Source: Perognathus longimembris pacificus | Lineage: Eukaryota; Chordata; Mammalia; Rodentia; Heteromyidae | Reading direction: 5' to 3' | Length of the DNA: 64,000 nt | Assembly: GCF_023159225.1 (NCBI RefSeq) | Contig: NC_063168.1 | Span: 63,467,398-63,531,397, forward strand | Shown: piece by piece, positions 22,679-34,344 of the stretch | Position numbering within the stretch: the stretch's first letter is position 1 | How the letters are laid out: the number at the start of each line of letters is the position of its first letter | The notes under the pieces: model-generated | What the model was told of the DNA's origin: nothing | The model's input: the letters and a program-made list of their open reading frames with translations, nothing else | Databases searched by the model: none | Translations under genes and position numbers: made by a program

Positions 22679-23482
22679 AGAAAAAACAGTCTTAAAATTC
22701 CTATGAGAAGCACAAAAGACCCTAAACAGCCAAATAATGTGGAGAAAAATAGCAAAGCTGGAAGCATCACCCCTTGATTTCAAGACCCGACAGCGCCACA
22801 GTAATAAAAGCAGCATGGTATTGACATAAAAGTAGACCCAAAGACCAGTAGAGCAGACAAGAAGACTTAGAAAGAAATCCATGTGTCTGTGGCTAGTTGG
22901 CTTTCAACAGAGGGATCAAAATATACATTGGAGAAGGGATAACTTCTTTAAAAAATGGTGCTGAGAAAACTAGATACACATGCAGAAGAAGAGCCTGCTT
23001 CTATGTCTATCACCTTGTTGTTGTTTTTTAAAATCAACTTTGAAGCTACTTATTTCCTATTAAGACCTGAAATTCTGAACATAAAATACCAAGATTGGCT
23101 TTGGAATAACAATTGGTATATAACATCAGACTTAAGTGTTTTGCACAGTTAAGGAAACAGTCAATAAAATGAAGAGACAATTTACAGAACCTGGGAAAAT
23201 GTTTACCTGGGAAAATGTTTGCCAGCTATTCATTTGACAGAAAATTAATATCCAGAATGTATATAGAAGTAAAAAGTCTTAACACAGCAAAAAAGACCAA
23301 TTAAAATGAAGACAGATGATCTGAATAGACACTTAGACACTTCTCAGAAGAAAAGTACAAATAGCCAACAAATACATGAAAATCTGTCCAAAATCATCAG
23401 CTATAAGGGTACTGCAAATCAAAACCTGAAATCAATTTATCTCACCTAGGATTACTAATGCTGGTGATGAGGTTAAAAAAAA

Positions 23483-23593
23483 ATGTGACCTAGGAGGTAA
23501 CAAGTTTGATAAGAAACGTACTCACTGCCTTATGTATGAAACTGTAACTCCCTCTGTACATTACTTTGGCAATAAATATTATTTAAAAATGTG
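23483..23593 (+). mobile_element. Very short L1 3'-end copy with target duplication
   Basis: About 110 bases (CACTGCCTTATGTATGAAAC...TTGGCAATAAATATT) flanked by AAAAATGTGACCT on both sides. It sits inside the older L1. The body matches the 3' end seen at 43920-44010. Confidence 0.75.
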
Positions 23594-23794
23594 ACCTTTA
23601 CATGCTATTTATGTGAATGTAAATTAATATAACCTTTATTCTTCATATTAAGGAAGAGTCTTAAACAAAACTTAACTACCATATGATTAGCTATATCGCA
23701 CTCGAGTATATATCTTAAGGAAAAGAAGCTGGCAAATAAGAAACCTGCATACATATTTATTGTGGTACTATTCATAATAACTGAAATATAGACT

Positions 23795-23969
23795 CAGCTG
23801 GGCGCTGGTGGCTCATTCCTGTAATCCTAGCTACTCAGGAGACTAAAGATCTGAGGATCTTGGTTCAAAGCCAGGCAGGGCAGGAAAGTCCATGAGACTC
23901 TTATCTCCAATTAACCACCAGAAAATTGGAAGTAGCACTGTGGCTCAAAGTGGTAGAGAGCTAGCCTAT
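23795..23969 (+). repeat. B1-dID SINE, 3' truncated
   Basis: CAGCTGGGCGCTGGTGGCTC...CTCCAATTAACCACCAG, then only the start of the right monomer (GTAGCACTGTGGCTCAAAG). Confidence 0.85.
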
Positions 23970-24050
23970 CTCTTTAGATCCCCCTGCCCTCCACTTGGGA
24001 GGTGTGCACTTAAAATATTAGTGAACTTGTAGTCTTAAAAATATTCTTCA

Positions 24051-24260
24051 AGGGGCTGGGAATATGGCCTAGTGGAAAAGTGCTCGCCTCATATACATGA
24101 AGCCCTGGGTTCGATTCCTCAGCACCACATATATAGAAAAAGCTGGAAGTGGTGCTGTGGCACAAGTGGTAGAGTGCTAGCCTTGAGCAAAAAGAAGCCA
24201 GGGACAGTGCTCAGGCCCTGAGTCCAAGCCCAGGACTGGCAAAAAAAAAAAAAAAAAACT
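24051..24260 (+). repeat. ID-dID dimeric SINE
   Basis: AGGGGCTGGGAATATGGCCT, GGGTTCGATTCCTCAGCACC, AAGTGGTGCTGTGGCACAAG, CCCAGGACTGGC, then poly(A). Good reference copy for the + orientation. Confidence 0.93.
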
Positions 24261-24304
24261 GAGAAAAAACAAAACAAAATGAAATACAGGAAAAATATTC
24301 TTCA

Positions 24305-24489
24305 AAAGCCAGGTGCTGATCATAGTTCAAAGCTAGCCCAGCAGGGAAGTCTGTGAGACTCTTATCTCCAATTAATCACAGAAAAAGCCTCACTGTGACT
24401 CAAGTGATGGAGTTCCAGCCTTGTGCAGAAGGAGCTCAGGGACAGCACCTAGGCCCAGAGTTCAAGCCCCAGGACCGGCAAAAAATAAA
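24305..24489 (+). repeat. B1-dID SINE with shortened B1 part
   Basis: AGCCAGGTGCTGATCATAG lacks the middle of the B1 head, followed by TCTCCAATTAATCACAG and the right monomer to CCCAGGACCGGC. Confidence 0.82.
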
Positions 24490-24549
24490 ATGAAACATAG
24501 AATCATCCTTGGTTTCTCTCGGTAGATGACTAGATTAAAAAAATATGGG

Positions 24550-24552
<3 letters not shown>

Positions 24553-24585
<33 letters not shown>

Positions 24586-24599
24586 ACACACACACACAA
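24553..24599. repeat. (CA)n microsatellite
   Basis: About 47 bases of CA with one TA interruption, inside the L1 fragment. Confidence 0.95.
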
Positions 24600-25269
24600 T
24601 AATATTTGGCCATAAAGAATGTAATTCTGTCATTTGCATTGAGTTGATTGGAACTGGAGAACCTGATGTTAAGTGAAATAAAGCCAGACACAGAAAAACA
24701 AGTATCACATATCCTCCATCAGAGAGAAAGGAAGAGAGGGGAAAAGGAGAGTCATATATAGAAGACTGGTGGATGGATATAAACAAAGCATGGTATATGC
24801 ATGTATAAAAACATGGTGAATTCCATTAATTTGTACAATTAGTGTGTATTAATGATTGCGATCAAAAATAAAAAAGGAACAGAAACAGGACTACAAGTAG
24901 ATAATTCCTTCATACTTGTTAGATGTATTTTATATTTCAAAACCTTTTTGCACATAGTACATATTATTTTACCTCTGAATTTTAAAAAAGAAAACCAAAT
25001 GCATTGTATTTACCTAATTGGATTACACATTGGTAAAAATTAGACTATATTTTGGCTAGCAAATAAACTTATTTCCTAACCACAGTTTTATGAGTTCCAT
25101 TTTTACAAAGCATACTAAGTTGTATAATATATAGAAATTACTGGAAAGGACAAATGAGAAATTTCAAATACCATGTCTCACCATATAGAGGACATTAGTT
25201 AATGTCCTTTTGGAATATGTTCTATCTTTAAAACTGTAGGAATGGCCATAATATGCATAAATGTGTATA

Positions 25270-25332
25270 TATGCTGGCATTGGTGGCTCCTGCCTGTAAT
25301 CCTAACTACTCAGGAAGCTAAAATCTGAAGGA
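25270..25332 (+). repeat. B1 head fragment
   Basis: TGCTGGCATTGGTGGCTCCT...ACTCAGGAAGCTAAAATC, 5' part of a B1-dID SINE only. Confidence 0.75.
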
Positions 25333-25359
25333 AAGTAAACACAGATATTGGGATCGAAT

Positions 25360-25585
25360 TTTTTGTTTTTGTGGGGTTTTTGTTTGTTTGTTTTTGCCAG
25401 TCTTGGCGCTTGGACTCAGGGCCTGAGCACTATCCCTGGCTTCCTTTTTGCTCAAAGCTAGCACTCTACCTCTTGAGCCACAGCACCACTTCCGGCCTTT
25501 TCTGTTTATGTGGTGCTGAGGAATCAAACCCAGGGCTTCATGCATGCTAGACAAGCACTCTACCACTACACCACATTCTTAGCCC
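25360..25585 (-). repeat. ID-dID dimeric SINE
   Basis: GTTT-rich tail, GCCAGTCTTGGCGCTTGGAC, to CCACATTCTTAGCCC. Flanks GGGATCGAATTTTTT and GGGATCACATTTTTT form a slightly diverged duplication. Confidence 0.9.
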
Positions 25586-26162
25586 AGTGGGATCACATTT
25601 TTTTAATAATGAATATGCCTTTACATGTCCATATGTGATAAAATCACAAGAGTGATTGTGAATGACCTTGTCGAATATTTTGGTCAGATGATAATCTGCT
25701 AGTACAGTCTAGTTTACAGAGATACAGGAATTTTGTTAGCTGTTTCAAGGGAAACAAGAAAACCAAAATGTAGAAGATGTATCTGACATTTGCCTATCCT
25801 AGTGAAAGGTGTGCAGTGTGCAGGGTTTCACAATTGTACTTTTTTTTTAAATTCTAGGATTTCTTTGTTTAAATCGTTGTGATTTCATTAGCCTGAATGG
25901 AATCCGGTGCTGTAGCACGGAAACATGTCTCCATTGGAACCTGCATGACTAGGGGCCAAGTTCAGGGAGGAGAGGTTTTGAAACATTCAATAACGAGTGC
26001 TTTTCCTGGTGGTGAAGGGCAGCTACTCATTTTTTCAGCTGTGATTTCAGTGGGTTAAAATGGGAACTCCCAAGTACATTCTAATTTTTGACATCAACTT
26101 GTTACTCTGAACGCATTTCCGTGCATGTGCTATCCTTTTAGGAGTTAGTGGAATGTAATAGG

Positions 26163-26205
26163 CAACAGAGAGCAGAGAGCAGAGAGCAGAGGCTCTCTGT
26201 GACTC
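26163..26205. repeat. GAGAGCA short tandem repeat with inverted end
   Basis: About three copies of AGAGAGC followed by GCTCTCTG, which can fold back on the repeat. Lies just before the last ATAD2B coding exon region. Confidence 0.8.
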
Positions 26206-26223
26206 TGGAGCGCACATGCCATG

Positions 26224-26278
26224 GATCATGAGTTCCAGGCCAGCCCGGGCTGCCTAGTAAGGCTCTGTCTCAAAAACA
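26224..26278 (+). repeat. B1 3' fragment
   Basis: GAGTTCCAGGCCAGCCCGGG...GGCTCTGTCTCAAAAAC. Confidence 0.75.
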
Positions 26279-26667
26279 GCTTACATCTCTGCCATTTATT
26301 CATCCCTTCTGTGCCTCAGTTTCTTTTTAATCTATAAAATAGTGTTCATAATGATGACTTACAATGTTGAAGTGTATTAGTTATAAGTTTCCACCCATGT
26401 CTTGTTACACTTATGTTTTTTATATATTTTTAAAACAACATATAATCAGTTACTCATTCATTATTACTATCTTTACCTTCATTTGCCTAACTATAAAATA
26501 AGCATTGGAATTGTTTAAAGCAAACGGTATTACAAAGTAGCTGTGATATTGTATTAAGGAAACTTGATGTTTGAATTTGTGTGTTGATATCTCAAAATAT
26601 CTGTAAAATTTTAATTCAAATTCATTTCTTTCCTTTAGCAGATAATGCCCATGTCTTTATTTTACAG

Positions 26668-26709
26668 GAGATGGAAAGAACAGTTCATATGTTTGAGACA
26701 TTCCTATGA
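26668..26709 (+). CDS. ATAD2B: ATAD2B last coding exon with stop codon
   Basis: Encodes EMERTVHMFETFL followed by TGA at 26707-26709. Acceptor ...TTTTACAG. The seven exons in the window total 1404 coding bases, exactly 468 codons including the stop, with no frame break. The intron before it (20706-26667) carries most of the L1 sequence in the gene. Confidence 0.95.
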   Translation, partial: EMERTVHMFETFL

Positions 26710-29157
26710 ACTTCTCAAGATGAGTGGTTTATCCTCTCCAATCTGCTCCAGACAGAGCAGTCTTCTGAGCCATTCAACTTCAAATTGCACCAATTATGTG
26801 CAGAGCCTCCGTGTAAAGTGCTCTCTCACTCATTCTTCTCTGTTGAATTTGGTGCTATTGTCTCAGGTACCTGAAACCAACCAGCCTACACGAACCAAAC
26901 CGAACTTCAGAAACATGTTGTATTTTCCACAAATAAAAAGTACAACCCCACAGCTTGGAGATTTTGGTGCTACAGAAACTGCTTTCGCTTCTGCTCTTCG
27001 TGTGCACTCTCTTTTGGAGATTCTCTACTAGGGAGCAGACCAGCAACAGGAGGGAACTGGACTGGGCAGTTCTAACTGTGTTGAATTGTTTAAACAGTGG
27101 GCAATCTGTTTTTTGGTTTGTTTTCCTCCTTTCTACCCCTTAGATCATTATTTCCCCCCTTTGGGTAATGGACTGACACCTGTTATAGACTTGGTTATGG
27201 TGTATTCTGGTGGGAAGCTGAAGAAACTGGGTGAAATTAGATTTGGCTCTTTAGAACTGCCTTTTATGTGCCTTTTTATTCATTTGAGGAAGATAAGGCT
27301 AAACAGATGGGCTCATTTGTAGCAAATTAGAATGTTTTTTTGGTCACAACCTTGAGAATAAGTTTTGATACTCTGTCATTGAGAGACAGCCAGTGTTTTC
27401 ATATTAAATGCCTGTCTTGTTCTCAAAGCTCAATCAAGATGCTCAGTATACCACATAATATACTAAAATGGTAAGTTTCCTATTGGATCTGTTTCTGTTA
27501 AAGAAACTCATACTAAAAAAAAAAAAAAAACCAACAACAAATAATACAGTCCACACAAAACCCACATACTTTTCCATATTGCTGACAATGATGACCAGAA
27601 AATAAATTGATAGTGGCCATTCTTCTGTCAGAGGCAATTTAATAGTTATTCATGTTTGAGTTACCAGAGAAAAGTGATTTTCATGTGTAGTAAATTGTTA
27701 TTGTTTTATTTTAAAGCCAGGACTTGCCAAATGGACAGAAAAGAGAATTTGTCAGAAGCTCCATAAAATTTATTTTCTGTATAATTGCAAGTGAGCTCTG
27801 GTATGGTCCTTGAATAACAGTATTAACATTTAAAAACCTTCCCATAAGCTTATCTTCACAGCTCTTCATTTTGATTGGAAACCATTTTGGATCTTGTTGA
27901 ATGATTTCTATGAGATGTACTTACCTGAAATTAATTATGGGTTACTGGTTTTACAAAAACTTTCTACAAATTTGGAGAGATAGTTGAGACAGTTGCAAAG
28001 AGGCAAAGGGAGTGCAGTGACATTTTTTTATCAGACAATTTTTAAACAAAATATAGGAAATTTTGCAGACCAGTTGGCTTGCTATCTTCATTATTATAGC
28101 TTTTAGCTGCAGGTGTGTCTTTCCAATATATGCAACACATGTAGTTTGGGTTTTAATAGGGCACATGGTCTTAGACTACTGCAGAGATAATGAGCTACCT
28201 CAGCTTTTTGTGTTTTAGTTACCAATAGTGTTTACAGAATCCTGTAATCACTTTGCCACCGTTTACATGCTGAAGCTAAGGTACTTGTCTCTTGTCTCTG
28301 GCTGTAGTGTGCAGAGAGTACACTGGCCTAGGCTACTGCAGTAACCCCAAGTGCTTCTTTGCATTTACCTTTACATTTTCTGCCTTCTGATTCTATCTTC
28401 TTTTGTTTTTTTAATGTCACTAGTTTCTGTTCTGCCTTGTCTATGAAGTTTCCATAATACTCAGTCATGTAATTCAAGATGCTACCCATGTAGACACACT
28501 GAATTTTTAAGGTGGGCAAGTGCGATTAACGATGAACCATTTTAAAGGGGAGGTTATTTGAAGCCTCTAATTTGATTATTGGGAGGGTTTTCATGCTTTC
28601 TTTCATATTTATTACCATCATACCAGTTCAAACTATTTTACTGTCTAATACATTAGCATTTTGTATTTTGATGGAAATTGTTACAGAATTTAAAGATTTG
28701 ATGAAATAAGATGTAGCAGATTTTTTGTAGCAAGTTTCTGGTAAAAGGGTTTTTTGCAGGTCTCAGGTTCTTGCTGCACTATTTTCTTTTCTAATATTTA
28801 TTCCAGTTACTCTAATTCAGAAGCATTCTGTTCAAGTAACAGCAGCACTTGTGAAAGGAAAAAAAAAAAAACCTCACATGTTCTTAGTAGGTTACTAAAT
28901 TTGTACAAGTTAATTAAGAGTTTAGCCATCAGTAAGTTTGAGAAGGGAAATTTATTTGTGTGTATGGCATTAGAAATGCTTCCAAAAGATCAAGTTTTTT
29001 GTTTTTGCTTATCCTGAATGTAGACGGAGAAATCAGAAACAACCTCAGTATAGGAACTGCCATTTTGAACAGTTTGGGTCTTCAAGAGAAAGCCAATCTC
29101 ATGCTGAGGGGGGGGGGAAATTGAGGTGTAATCGTATCAACCCTTCTGTCCTCCCCC

Positions 29158-29163
29158 AATAAA
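29158..29163 (+). terminator. ATAD2B: Possible alternative poly(A) signal of ATAD2B
   Basis: AATAAA in an A-rich context (CCCCCAATAAAAAGAAAA) inside the 3' UTR. If used it would shorten the UTR by about 0.9 kb. The downstream region is only weakly GT-rich, so use is uncertain. Confidence 0.35.
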
Positions 29164-30028
29164 AAGAAAATTAACACACTATGCCAGTTTCACTTATTTT
29201 TACAGATACCAATAGATTAAAGCAGCTTGTGAAATTATCCAAGTCAATTCAGTTTTGTTTACCTTCCTGTAAAGTTCTTAATTTTTGCTGTACAGCATTG
29301 GCAAACATGTACAAATTGACCTCTGTTCTTATTTCCTATGTGAGCACTATAAGTGATAAGCTCCTGTGTCAAACCTTGCTCCCAGTTTCCCAGTACCCGC
29401 CTGGCAATGGACCCTGCTTAGCTGTGGGTCCCCGGGGAGCTTCTGAAGATGATGGGACTGCATTAGGGTGGAAACTGATGGCTGTGGAGTTAATTGTGTT
29501 TTTGAGCTTGAATCTTACCTGTGATTAATTTTTTAAACGTCCTTTTATGACTTGATTTTTTTTCATATGCCAATGTATTTGTAGGTTTACTGGATTTTGT
29601 TTTTTTGGGAGTGGGGTGGTAATTTCTTATCTTCCCTTTTTTTTGATTAAGTTGGTTCAGCTATGGTGCTATTCAGTAGGTATCTTCAGTGTCCCGTAGC
29701 TGAATGCCATGGTTATTATAATTATTATTTGTAATCATATTGTAAGCTTGAATTTGGGCTTGTACCTACATCTTTTGTATTTTGTACATTTGGTTACTTA
29801 GACTTTGGGAGTCGTATTTGGTTTCAGTCACGTATGTCTACTTTGTAGATTAAGTAGACTTCATCAACTATGGTCTATTTGGGTTTGTAGTTTAATTTAG
29901 GATTGTGTTAAATTGATGTTTTGCATTTGACTTCATTTTACATTAGTTTGAAGTAAATTATTTAATTTTTGAATTCTGGAATTTGAGCATTTACTGTAAT
30001 TTGTAATATAACTGCTGTGAAATACTTG

Positions 30029-30034
30029 AATAAA
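30029..30034 (+). terminator. ATAD2B: ATAD2B poly(A) signal
   Basis: Canonical AATAAA, followed about 20-35 bases later by a TG/T-rich stretch (TGTCTTTTTCTGTGGCTTG), the usual downstream element. Cleavage is expected near 30050. The first SINE of the intergenic region begins about 150 bases further on. Confidence 0.75.
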
Positions 30035-30207
30035 GATGAGAAGAAAAACATGTCTTTTTCTGTGGCTTGACTGCGTTCACTGTTGGCTCTGATGTTTATT
30101 CCTTTTTAGCCTTTGAGTGTGTCTCAGGACTTCTTTTCTGTTTTCTTTTTAGCTGAGTTTTTTCTGTTAAGAATGTGTAGGTTATGTGTGTGCATGCGCA
30201 TATGCTG

Positions 30208-30438
30208 ATCTGGGCGTTGTCCCTGAGCCTTGCTTCCCTCTCCCCCCCCCCCCCCCCCCCCCCCCCCCGTCCCCTTAATGATAGTGCTCTACCACTTGAA
30301 CCATTAGCTCCACTTTCTTGGTGATGATTTGGAAATAAGTCTCATGGACTTCCTTCCTGAGCTGGTTTCAAGCCATGATCCTCAGATCTCAGCCTCCTGA
30401 ATAGCTAGGATTACAGGTGTATACCACCAGTGCCTGAC
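30208..30438 (-). repeat. B1-dID SINE carrying a 27-base C run
   Basis: CTGGGCGTTGTCCCTGAGCC, then a CT stretch and 27 consecutive C (30242-30268), GTGCTCTACCACTTGAACC, reversed B1 to CACCAGTGCCTGA. First repeat after the ATAD2B gene end. Confidence 0.85.
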
Positions 30439-30827
30439 CAGGAAAGTGTAAACTCTACTGAATATTGTCTAAAATATGAGCAGAAGCAAATGGATTACCT
30501 TTAAAATTTGTTTTTCTGTCTGAATATTTATAGAAAGACTTCATAATTACACTTGAGGCTTAATCAGTATTTTAGGACTTTAAAGATGTCCTAAAGTTAT
30601 TGATTCAGTTCTAGTTTCTATACAAAACTACAGAACAATCAGAGGTAAGTCTTGAAATATATATTTCATATTATCACTGCACTCTTAACATCTGAAAAGT
30701 TATCTATTGGTTATTTTAAAAATACAAATTTTCTTTTTTTACCCATTCATTTATTCCGTCCTGGGTGCTATGCTACTTCTGTGGGATGCACAACAAATGA
30801 CACATTCTCTGTCCTTAACTAGCTTCT

Positions 30828-31497
30828 TTATTTTTCCATTTTTTCCCTTTATTGTCAAAGTGAAGTACAGGGGGGTTACAGTTTCATATGTAAGATAGTG
30901 GGTAGATTTCTTGTTAAGTTGTTACCTCTCCCTCATTCCCCCCCCCCCTCGTGAGTTGTATACTTGGTTTACACCAAATGGCTTTATAAGTATTGCTTTT
31001 GGAATGGTTTGTCTTTTTATCTTTTGTCTCTCGATTTTGGTATTCCCTTTCTCTTCCTTAGTTCTAATACATGTATATACAGTACTACACATATATGCAG
31101 TATCCACAGTAACTAAGATCAGATACAGTGATAGTAGGGGTAAAACCACAGGAAAGGAATAGGAGAGAAATGGCATGTTAAAAATTATTACAACAGATAT
31201 ACCACTTGTGTCCATAATGTGCAGTTCATTTCACTTAGCATCATCTTGTGTTCATAAAAGCATAGCTATTGGGCTCTTGTGGTCCTCTGCTGTGACTAGC
31301 CTAAACATGTACTAATTATTCCCTGTGAGGGAAGCCATAGAGTCCATGTTTCTTTGAGTCTGGCTCACTTCACTTAGCATAATTTTTTCCAAGTCCTTCC
31401 ATTTCCTTATGAATGGGGCCATTCTTTCTGATAGAGGCATATAATTCCATTGTGTCTGATCCACTGTCTACTGAGGGGCATCTGGGTTGGTTCCGTA
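30828..31497 (-). mobile_element. L1 3' end, 5' truncated, with perfect 14-bp target duplication
   Basis: CTTAACTAGCTTCT is present at 30814-30827 and 31498-31511. The body is a reversed L1 3' UTR (TTTATTGTCAAAGTGAAGTA, CTCTCGATTTTGGTATTCCC, TCACTTCACTTAGCATAAT). About 670 bp. Confidence 0.85.
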
Positions 31498-31588
31498 CTT
31501 AACTAGCTTCTGTTCCACTATGGAAGATGGAAAGTTGAATAAGCATTGGCTACCTTAACATTATTTTCTGTTCCTTAAGATATGAGCT

Positions 31589-31675
31589 TTTTCTGTTTAT
31601 GTTGTACTGCAGAATTGAACCCAGGGCTTCATGCATGCTAGACAAGCACTCTACCACTGTCATATTCCCAACCCC
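31589..31675 (-). repeat. ID monomer
   Basis: TGTACTGCAGAATTGAACCC, GCATGCTAGACAAGCACTC, CATATTCCCAACCCC. Left half of an ID-dID SINE. Confidence 0.8.
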
Positions 31676-31786
31676 AATATACATTACTTGTACAAGGGGG
31701 ATTTCATTGAGACATCCCCACACATGCACTCAATGTACCCCATCAACCTCAACCCTTCTCCCTTATCTCCTTCCGCCCCACCCCCA

Positions 31787-32016
31787 GACCTAGGGACTTG
31801 AACTCAGGAACTGGGTACCATTCCTGGGATTCTTTGTCCTCAAGGATAGTGCTCTAACACTTGAGCCACAGCTCTACTCCCTGCTTTTTTTTTTGGTGGT
31901 AGTTTAGTGGAGCAAAGAGTCTCATGGACTTTTCCTGCCCAGACTTTGAAACATGCTCCTCAGATCTCAGCCTCCTGAGTAGCTAGGATTACTAGTGTGC
32001 ACCATCAGCTCCTGGC
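31787..32016 (-). repeat. B1-dID dimeric SINE
   Basis: CCTAGGGACTTGAACTCAGG, CACTTGAGCCACAGCTCTAC, reversed B1 to GCTCCTGGCT. Confidence 0.86.
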
Positions 32017-32034
32017 TCCTCTCCTTTTCAAAAC

Positions 32035-32360
32035 ACAGGTTTTATTTTATTTTCATACTAGCATACAAAAAGCCATATTCACCCTTCCCCTCCTGCTAAT
32101 TGCCACCCCACAGAAGAGCCTGCTTTACTTTCCAGTTGTGTTTTGGGCATAAAGTAATTGTACCAAGGGTCTTCACCATGTGCATGTGCATGTGTTACAT
32201 TTGAATTAGAATAATCTTTGTTGCCCTTTTCTTATCCCCTCCTGCTGTGTAATAGAGTTTGGTGAGGTTTCTTATGCCATTTTCCTGCAATGGATTGTGA
32301 TTTATACACCATCATTCTTTTTCCCACTCTCCTCTCCTGTCCCTCCAAACATCCAACAAA
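32035..32360 (-). repeat. Possible old L1 3' UTR
   Basis: T-rich start followed by CCACCCC-rich and CT-rich segments, similar in layout to other reversed L1 3' UTRs here. A TATATG microsatellite follows at 32385-32450. Confidence 0.35.
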
Positions 32361-32464
32361 TTACAATGAATTTTACATGTGTAAATATATGTATATGTGT
32401 ATATCATATATAGTCTGTGTGTATATATATATATACACACACACATATGTACAAATATAGAACC

Positions 32465-33290
32465 CACCAATGAGCAGGACAATGGTATTTCTTTTTTAAC
32501 TTTGGCTTAGTTTGATCAGAGAATGAGATACAAGAATGACAGCCAACATTTACTGAAAAATGTACTAGATTCTAAACCCTTTTCAAAGGGTTTACATATA
32601 TAATTCAATCTTCTGATTCCTATGAATTAGATACTTTGTCTTACTGCTAAAGTTAGTTAGCCATAGACAATTATTTGCTAAAGGTGAGACAAACAGCATA
32701 ACCTATATTTGAACCCTGTGTTTCTGATGCAAGAGTGAGTATTTTCTATTAGATTGTCTATAAGAGAGAGGATGGTGGTTGAAGATGGGAAAGAAATAGT
32801 GATTAAAGGGTCAGACATCCAGAAGTGATCTTGAATTGCAGTAAGGATACTTGACTCTAGCAAACTGGAAAGTGAAGGTAGAGTGGAGGGGTTAGGTTTG
32901 GAGGGATGGTGGGGTACTATGGAAGTTGGGAAATCAATACTTGTTAGTTTCAAATTATCCACCAAACTTGGATATTGAATTATTTTATTTTATTTTTTTT
33001 ACTATAAAAGGTAACATGCGAGAAACTGCTTAAAGCAAGTGACTGGGTAAAGAAATCGATGGATCACTAGCCAATCCCAAAGCGCTTCTTGTACTCTGTT
33101 CAGATTAAACCCTATTTCTTCTCAAATGTAACCACAATCTTAACATTTACAGTAATGACATTTGCTTCTCTTACGGTTTTATCTCGTGTGTGTGAAATCA
33201 CCTTTTTCCTTGCCATTAATTCACTGAAGAAATCAGGTTTTGATCCCTGTTGAATTTCCTACAGTCTAGTTTTTGTGATATGTGCCCCCC
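32465..33290. other. Unique intergenic stretch
   Basis: No repeat or gene recognised. AT-rich, with a GA-rich part at 32760-32930. Confidence 0.5.
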
Positions 33291-33293
33291 CTT

Positions 33294-33524
33294 TTTTTCC
33301 CGTCAGTCAGGGGGCTTGAACCCAGGGCCTGGACACTGTCTCTGAGCTCTTTGCTCAAGGGTAGTGCTCTGCCACTTTGAGCCACAGTGCCATTTCCAGT
33401 TTTCTGATGGTTAATTGGAGATGAGTTTCGTGGACTTTACTGCCTGGGTTGTCTTCAAACCAAGATCCTCAAATCTCATCTTCCTGGGTAGCTAGGATTA
33501 CAGGCGTGAGCCACCAATGCCTGG
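33294..33524 (-). repeat. B1-dID dimeric SINE
   Basis: GGGGCTTGAACCCAGGGCCT, GCCACTTTGAGCCACAGTGC, GATTACAGGCGTGAGCCACC. Confidence 0.88.
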
Positions 33525-34344
33525 CTTGTATAGATCCTTATGATGAGGTTTGACATGTTGTCTTCTGCATTTCCTATAAATTGGTGCTTGGATCTGAAGC
33601 TCTGAAGCAGTTCTATCCAATATGGTGGCCCCTAGCAACATGCAGCTAATGAAATGTGACTAGTCCAAACCAAGATGTATAAAATGCACACTAATATTAA
33701 AGATTGATTATGAAGCATACACTACCTTATCAGCATTTACATTGATGTTGGAATTATATTTGAAATATATTTAATTAACTATATTAAAAATAATTTCCAA
33801 CTGGTTCTATTTATTTTTTTGGAATGTGGCTACTAGAATATTTAAGAACATACTCAGCTCATATTGGGTTTTTTGTCAGCAGTCATCTAGAAAATCAGAT
33901 TATGGATTTGTTTGATTTTATTAATATTTATACTGTTATTCATAAGACTTTCACTAATGGTAGAATGTCTTTCTGCTAAGAGGCACATAACAACATGATT
34001 GTTATTGTTACTCTATGCCTACATACCTTAATTGCTTACAGTTGGCAATGTGAGTTCTAATGTAATTCTTCTTTATCCATTTATCAATAGAAAACTACAA
34101 AAAAAATTCTTCATCTATTACCCATTGGTGCAAATTGTATTAGGTAAGAGTATTAGTGCTTCATTGTTGACATTCATTCTAATCAACTAAAAAATTATCT
34201 CCAGGTCAATCCAAAGGTGATGAGTTGGTTTTTTTGGAACCACAAATTCATTCTTTTAAACATATTTGATGTATTTTAATGTATCACTATGGTTATACTT
34301 GTGATGCTACAATGGTCCCATTTTAGAACTATTGGCATTTTTTT
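33525..34344. other. Unique intergenic stretch
   Basis: AT-rich; nothing recognised on either strand. Confidence 0.5.

Larger units (their letters stand above)
22093..24850 (+). mobile_element. Old L1 fragment, ORF2 part to 3' end, with later insertions
   Basis: Begins in the reverse transcriptase region of ORF2 (TAGTACTAGAAATTATAGCC, AGAAAGAAATAAAAGGCATA) and continues at 22681 (AGCAGCATGGTATTGACATA), 23160-23470 and 24518-24850 (GCCATAAAGAATGTAATTC). Frames are broken by many stops. SINEs at 22315, 22495, 23795, 24051 and 24305 and a short L1 3' end at 23483 interrupt it. Confidence 0.78.
26710..30050 (+). other. ATAD2B: ATAD2B 3' untranslated region
   Basis: About 3.3 kb after the stop codon in which I see no SINE or L1 copy, in sharp contrast to the introns and to the DNA beyond 30200. 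It is AT-rich with several homopolymers. An internal AATAAA lies at 29158-29163 and may allow a shorter transcript. The reading frames inside are fortuitous. The end is inferred from the AATAAA at 30029. Confidence 0.8.
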
